From assembly GCA_009741485.1 (NCBI GenBank), contig CM019218.1, forward strand, positions 34,658,387 through 34,722,386: a stretch of DNA of 64,000 nt. Direction: 5' to 3'. Made by a program: the position numbers and the translations under genes. Source of the DNA: Malurus cyaneus samueli (lineage: Eukaryota > Chordata > Aves > Passeriformes > Maluridae). Below the pieces are notes generated by a model. The model worked only from the letters and a program-made list of their open reading frames with translations, was not told where the DNA came from and searched no databases. Within the stretch, counting starts at the first letter, position 1; every line of letters begins with the position of its first letter. Below, piece by piece: positions 57,401-64,000 of this stretch.

Positions 57401-60400
57401 AAGAACTCTTCTTCTTTGTTAGCAATGGTATTATGTGCTTTTCAAACCACCGCTTTATGCTGCAATGGCAAAGAGCACTTCTACTGCTGCCCATCTGCAT
57501 TTGCAGTCCTTATTCCCCTCTGTCCCTGTTTCTTCTAGATTCTTACTCAGTCTTCCTTGATCTTTTGTTCTGCCTGAGTTTCCCCAAGACCTCACTTCTA
57601 GATTCCCTGGGGAAACTCAGGTATCTCTGTATTGTATTTGTATTCACGATTGCCTGAATCAGATGCTCTTGACATCACTGATGCCATTTTAAATGTCTCT
57701 GTATGCTCAAGAGTTTTCCATCTGTACAAAGGAAGGCATCCTAAAAGGGTCCAGAAGCATACATGGAATATATTAACATTCTTAGATTCAGCATGTAAGT
57801 TACTTGTTGTGAACAGTAGCTGACACCCAATACAAACCCCCCTGAGCAATAAAAGGTGTGGGGCACTAGAAGGGGAAAAGTGGGTTTTCTGCCAATGGGG
57901 CAGCCCATATGACAGTCTGTGCCATGCCAAGTGTGTCTCTGGCAGCAAACGGACAGAATTTCAGGGAAGAAAATGGCAGAAGCAATTCATGCAATGCAGC
58001 CCCAACACCTGCAAAGGAACTATGGTTTGGTATCTAACACTGATGTGTTACCTGGATTACTCTTTTGACTCTCTTTTCTGAATCTGAAGAGAGGCTCACA
58101 TCCAGCAGCAGATGTGGAGACCTGCTCTGTCCATTTGCAGACAAGATGCTGGTCAGTATTCCCAACCTATTCAACCCTGGATAAGGGCACCTGCTGCAAT
58201 CATGTCTATCCATTAAGGAAAAGAGTAGCAGCAACTGAGTGCCACTGGCTTCTGGGAGCACAGCTTTCTCCAGGCCTTTTCTCATGATGAGCACACAATT
58301 TCACACATGAGCAGCCTGCAGAGCCACAGTCAGGGTGAGGCTGCACAAATACCCCAGGAGGACTTGTCCGATGAAAATCCACAAAACTCTCTGGGAGGGG
58401 TTTCCTCCATTTCAAGGGGTTTGGGCTCAGACCCCACTGTCCCCAGGAATTGGTCTCCAGGAACTACCAGGCTTTCCTGAAACCCTCCCATCACTTCAGG
58501 ACAAGTGCTATAAGCATCCTAAAAGGGAAGCTCACTAAAGAGATTAGTGCAAACTCCCTGAACTGGATGGAGCATTTTTGGTTGCTGTTGTTGTTTTACA
58601 GGCAGTACAGAACAACTAAAATCTCCCTGAGCATCTGCTGAATCCCTCAGAACAGGAGTGCCACTCTAATTCCTAAAGCCAGAGGCAGATAGCGACCTGA
58701 ACGTTCCTCTGCTTTTCTGTGGGAAAAGAAATAAAATCTCTCACTTATTTAAAGGTAAAAAGAAAACAAAAATATCTCAGTTCTGTGAACATCTGAAACA
58801 CATGTAACTACCCACAGGCAAGAAATTACACGCTGGTAACACACACTAGAATTTGTTTCACTTAGGAGTTTTCAGCAATTACAATAATTAAAAACATCAG
58901 TGACATCTAAATTAGGAAGCTCTGGGGGTAGGGGGAATAAGAAAAACCTTTTCTTCAGAAAAATGAAGTAATTCAGCTTTCATAATTATAGCATATTTCT
59001 TGAAATTATAATGAATTAAAGAACAAAAGAACACCAAAATCCAATATAAATCAACAGGGTCTTTAAAAACATCCCTGATTCCATCAGCAGCAGAGTGGAA
59101 GAGCAGTTTCTTGCCTGAGCTGGCAAATAATCATGGAAATTCTGCTAGACTATTGTAAACGATGACCCTTGAATCCTTTTACCAGGTACATTTCAGCAGT
59201 TTCTTTATCCAAGATCCTGTTGTCTTTTTTTGTGCGCTAGTACAAAGCCCACACAAGAAAGCTATTATGACAGCAAGAAACAAAAGGATAATGAGAATTT
59301 TTTTTGGAACTTTTTTTTTCCCTAAAAGGCTTTAAGAAAGAGTACTTAATTGTCAGTCATCATAATCTACTGTTCTCTTAAAGTCTTTACATCATTCAGG
59401 CTAAATTCTGCCACTCTGGGACATGGGGGCTGAAATCTAATCTGTAATGCTGGATGCCACTGCCTACTCAGTGTCTCACCAGCTCCTAGAAGGAACAAAG
59501 TTCCTCCACAGGGACTTGTAAGAAATACAGAAGACTATAATTATCAAAAAGTTACTATATGTATTTCAAAATAATCATGTAAGAGCCATGCACTCAAAAC
59601 GCAGAAGCACTGAGCAACAACTTGCTGGGGGATCTTGGCCAACGCATTGAGCAGCAGGCACATGAAAAGGCAATGGGTGTTGGCCTCTTTCGGGGCACAG
59701 TAACCACAGCAACTGTGTCTGGAAAAATAATACCGGGGAACCCATCAGACCAGCCAGTGTCTGGAACTGCCTTCTATGAGCAGGCCCTAAAATAACACTA
59801 AGAATTACTGAACTAGGGATCAGTTATGACCTATCCAGGCACAGTATTAGTCATTCTCCAGTGGCTCACCTTTTTGCTGGGCTGGTTTTTTTTGCCCCTC
59901 TTCTCTTCTGTCTTCCTTCCTGGTCACACATTAGCATCCGTATTACTCTGAGTGACACAACAAATCCTCACAAGGTCCATAATATTACTCACACAGGTGT
60001 CTTAAGTATCAGTGGGATCAGGTAGTCACTCTCTGTCCATAACTGTTCCTATTAAGCTCTGTGTATCTTTTACAGTTTTATTATTGCTTCACAGAATGGG
60101 TCAGGTTGGAAGGGACCACAGTGTGTCATTAGATCCAATCTCCCTGCACTAGCAGGGTCATTCTGGAGCACGTGGCACAGGATTGCAGCCAGATGGTTAT
60201 GGACTATCCCTAGCGAAGGAGACCCCTCTGGACAACCTGTGCCAGAGCATGGGCATCTGCAAAGGTTCTTCCTCCTATTCAGGTGGAACTTCCTGAGCAT
60301 CAGTTTCCACCCTTGCCTTGTGTCCTATTGCTAAACCTAGCCCAAACAAAACTTTGTTTTTCTGTGTTTCAACACATCAATACCTGCCACTGCAATAAAA

Positions 60401-63400
60401 AGCGTCCATAGCAAGTATTTTTGAGTGAACCAAAACCAAGAAAATTACTGGCCTAACTTAATTACACTGTCATTAGCTATGTTTCTTTCTCTGTGTGAAT
60501 GTAGTCAATAACAACAGTACTATAATTACAACCTACTACAAAAATAATCACACAACACTTAAATACTTCTTTGTCAGAATCAAAATACCAAGACAAGTTG
60601 TTATCAGCATAATTTCCCCCAAACCAATGACTTTTCCATGGGTGCAGCTTCACAGCAGCCAGCTTCAATGGTTATTAGGGATTTCATTTTTTCAAGGACT
60701 ACAGCCCTGGGACAGTTCACCATATGGTTTTACTTCATGGAGAAAATTGAGGATTTGAGTGATGTTATATAAGAAAGAAAAAAAATTAAAAAGACAGAGT
60801 TGCTGAGCAACAGTATCTTTCCGGTTACAGTCACAAAATTTGCCTACCAAGGGATTCTGGTTTTGAGTTCTCTCAGTTTTGCACCTTAGAGTAGTTGTCT
60901 CTGCAGATTTGGAACAGGCAGATAGTCTTGCTCACATCCAGATCCTGAACCAGCTGACATTTTAATGGCAAATGTAAACAAATTAAAATTTTTATCCCTG
61001 ATGTTTCTTCTAGTAATATATACAGATATATACATGCACGTTCATGCATGCTTGTAAAACACCTAAAGCAGATAGTAAAATCCTTTGATTGCAGATTATG
61101 AAAATGCCACTTTTTTATTGTCCAGACTACAAAAACTCCTAAACTTGGGATCATCTTGTATTTGAAGAAGCTTAGAACACCTAACAAGACATGGTGCAAG
61201 TGAGGCATCCGTGATATTTCCCCCTTATTTGTTGAGAGAAATATAATTTAAATATCCACAAAGGTTCTGTCTAGGGAAGCAAAGGTACAAGATTTTCCCA
61301 CAGCTAAAACAAAAATGCCCCAAATAACAACAACAACAAATCCCCGAATTTGCCATAGAAGGCACTTGTTCATTTCAGCAGCCAATTTCTGTGCTCTTGC
61401 CCCTTATTAAGGTTCCTGGAATCCTCAAGCTCAGGAGATTCTTGCTGCCAAGTGTACTACCCACTTGGCTGAATCAGACATGAATCACAAATCGAAACAA
61501 AGATCTCAATGGGTGGGAGGTGAAAGAGCAAGTTAAAAAGAAGAATGCTCCTCAAGCACATGTGAGTGAACCCTCACACAAACCTTTATCACTGAGCTTC
61601 TGAGTGCAACACTTAATTCAGCTCCCAAGGTAGGGTACAGCTCACACAGCAACTCACTCAGCCCTGTTATTACCACATTTCACCTTCTCTTGGTGCTGGG
61701 AAGGAAACAGGTTCCTGAAGCACAGAACATTAACCCATACAGGAGTCAGTATTCATGACCAGACAAAAAGGTATTTAGGGCCAGAATGCTTCTCTTCTGG
61801 TAACTTACACCAGCAGGCTTGGTCCAGAGTCCAGAGCTGTGAGCATCAGCTTTAGAAATTCTGTGCCCTGGCATGCGACAGCATCATTCCTCAGACTGTC
61901 TCAGGTCTATGATCTATGACCAATTCCAACTGATAACTTAGCCAAATCACTGCAACTGGCTTTCTGCCAGGGCAGCTGTGTTACTTGAAATGCTGTCAGC
62001 TGTTGCTCAAGGAATAAAAGTGTAACCAGGTCCATGGTCAAGGACATCCCTGAGCAGTCTCCACGTGCCAGATGCCTTGGCAGCCCTGACCATCCTTGTA
62101 TCTAAGTCCCCAAGGGAACTTAACACTCCCGGCTTTGTCACACAGTTGATCTTCCTGTGATGTTTGAGTGCCAGCTGGAGCTGTAAGGCTGATAATCAAC
62201 AGCAAGGGAGAACATGCACTCCTAAAGAGCAGCAGTTTGCACGCTATGTAAGCAGCCTCCTGATCAGCACCTCTCATCAGACTGCCAGGCAAACTGTGAC
62301 TACTCCTTCATCTCTTTCACCCTCCAGCCTCCAAACTTTAGGGGAGAAACAGTGCTCTGCCTGTACTTAGCCCTTGATGCTCCTGGCTTTGCACTCAGCC
62401 ATGGGTGAGGGCCACAGCTGCTCAACCAGCGTTTGGCAGGTGTATCCTCTGACTGTAGGGTTTCCATTTCCTGTTTGTGCTGCACTGATGATGGGCTGGG
62501 CTAAACCTTCAGAGCCATGAGAAACACTTAATGCAATAAGCAGAAAAAACACTGCAAGTCAGAAGCCTCAGGTTCCTGTGTTTTCTCCCCTGTGGTGCCT
62601 CACCATGCAGGGAGATGCACACAAGGCTTTGATACCCTTTAGGATACTTGCTGGGTGTTATTACGGGACTAAAGGATGAAGAGGAGGTAAGAAAAATGGA
62701 TGGTCAGTATCGGACTCAATTACTAGGAGAAAAAAATTCCATGTCTCACTCCATAGCTGGATTCTATTTGTACACTTCAGGAGCAGTTCCCCTCCAAATC
62801 AGAGGAAAAATAACTACAAAGAATCAAAAGCACTGCTTGCTTTCCTACAAAGAGCATAAGAGTCACAGTCTGCTGACTACTCTGCAGGAATCTCCGTAGG
62901 CATTTTGTTTCTGGTTATCACCAATTGTACATATTTCAATCTCTACATTATTCCCAGGCAAAAGACAAAACAGTCAAGTAATTAGATGGCTTTAAAGCTC
63001 ACTTCTAAGTCACAAGGGTTTCCTTCATTTACCTCACAGAGATGTTGACTGAAAGACAGATTTTATTTTAATAAGAATAAACGTTTTCTGTTATAAGGTA
63101 TACTGAAGTGTCTACCTTTCATAGCAGGCATTGAACATAACCATAATCTCTACTTTCACAGCTTGTGCTCTGCTCTGAAAGACACTGGCTCTCTTACAGG
63201 ATGGAGCTCTGCCACCTGTCCCTACCAAGCACAGGAAAGCTGAACCAACAACATTCTGTCCCTACCTGGGCTCTGCCAGAACATCAGTCTTGCTGGAAAC
63301 TGAAATGTTATTATCCAAGAAGAAAATGGAAAGTTCCTCACTATAGGAAAGTTGACTCACTTTCAGAGCCCAGACATTCAAGATTTATTCAAGCTGTCCA

Positions 63401-64000
63401 TCACCCAGAACAGATCTGTGGTAAATCAAACATCACTTTAGAAGATGGTGTGGGAGAAGGAAAGAAATCTTTCTTAACCTCCAAAACAACTGCAGTTTAA
63501 ATCTTCAGAAACAGTTTAGCAATTTGACAATTCTCTGCCTGCCCTCTGTCTCTGCCCGACATCTCATAGGTCACTGACTGACATCTCCAGTTACGAGAAG
63601 GGGACATGTAGAAAGGCAACACACTTCATACAATCAAATAAATTTACTATCCCATCAGGTAGGACTGATCAATTAAAAAACTATCAATATCAAACCGGAT
63701 GAATATTTGGGAATACTTAAAACCCACACAGATCCACATTTCTCTATGCATAGACCAATAAATAGGTTTAGCCTAAAACAAAATCACAATTTGTTAAGGT
63801 GCAAATTTATTGTTTGTGACCTGTGCATGACCTCAAATCCGAATGTACTACAAGTGCCAATCTATTTAAATAAGGTGTGGTTTCTGCTTAACATCAAGAG
63901 ATTGGTTTCTGGCAAGGAGCCATGAAATAACTTCAAGAAGCTAATCTCCCCTGAGTGAACTTGGGAAGGAACCTGAGCATGTGCTTCATCTTATTTGCAA
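54478..64000 (-). other. ITPKA first intron (at least 9.5 kb, open at right edge)
   Basis: No sequence resembling the ITPKA N-terminal, actin-binding exon and no GC-rich CpG-island promoter was seen on the minus strand up to the window edge. It contains a CR1 fragment (60080-60345). The longest frames (for example 55069-55488 minus and 55034-55507 plus) overlap each other and have no family resemblance. Confidence 0.55.
60080..60345 (-). mobile_element. CR1 LINE, 3' end fragment (reverse)
   Basis: Reads as the reverse complement of the CR1 3' end: CACAGAATGGGTCAGGTTGG, AAGGGACCACAGTG, GATCCAATCTCCCTGCACTA, GCAGGGTCATTCTGGAGCAC, and CTTGCCTTGTGTCCTATTGC. Lies in sense orientation to ITPKA. 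Confidence 0.9.

Overview
This is vertebrate nuclear DNA: genes are split into short GT-AG exons with long introns. It is almost certainly from a bird. Four 3'-end CR1 LINE copies and a repeat resembling a passerine endogenous-retrovirus LTR are present, and both genes are compact and avian-like. There are no bacterial-style operons, rRNA, tRNA or CRISPR.

The window holds parts of two genes that face each other. Positions 459-33591, plus strand, carry 23 coding exons of leukocyte tyrosine kinase (LTK), the sister receptor of ALK. They encode 1181 residues without a frame break: one complete MAM domain, a short linker, the long glycine-rich region, an EGF-like segment, one transmembrane helix, the juxtamembrane region, a complete tyrosine kinase domain, and a C-terminal tail with docking motifs. 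The signal peptide and earliest ectodomain exons lie left of the window. Positions 42944-54477, minus strand, carry the last six exons of inositol-trisphosphate 3-kinase A (ITPKA): the calmodulin-binding segment and the whole catalytic domain, 297 residues. Its N-terminal exon was not found and probably lies right of position 64000. The two genes converge tail to tail, as LTK and ITPKA do on human 15q15. This supports naming the receptor LTK rather than ALK.

Between the genes (33592-42943) are presumed 3' UTRs, candidate poly(A) signals for both genes, a CR1 copy and an ancient MIR-like SINE. The most unusual non-coding element is a polypurine tract of 762 bases with only three pyrimidines (12535-13296) in the LTK intron just before the first glycine-rich exon. 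It divides into a (GGGGA/GGGA) block and a (GGAGA) block.

The two proteins act separately: LTK is a plasma-membrane receptor for ALKAL-type ligands, and ITPKA is a Ca2+/calmodulin-stimulated kinase that converts Ins(1,4,5)P3 to Ins(1,3,4,5)P4. I found no new multi-gene system. The candidates for follow-up are the polypurine block, the retained MAM domain, an in-frame duplication inside a MAM exon, two odd splice acceptors and the arrangement of the converging 3' ends.
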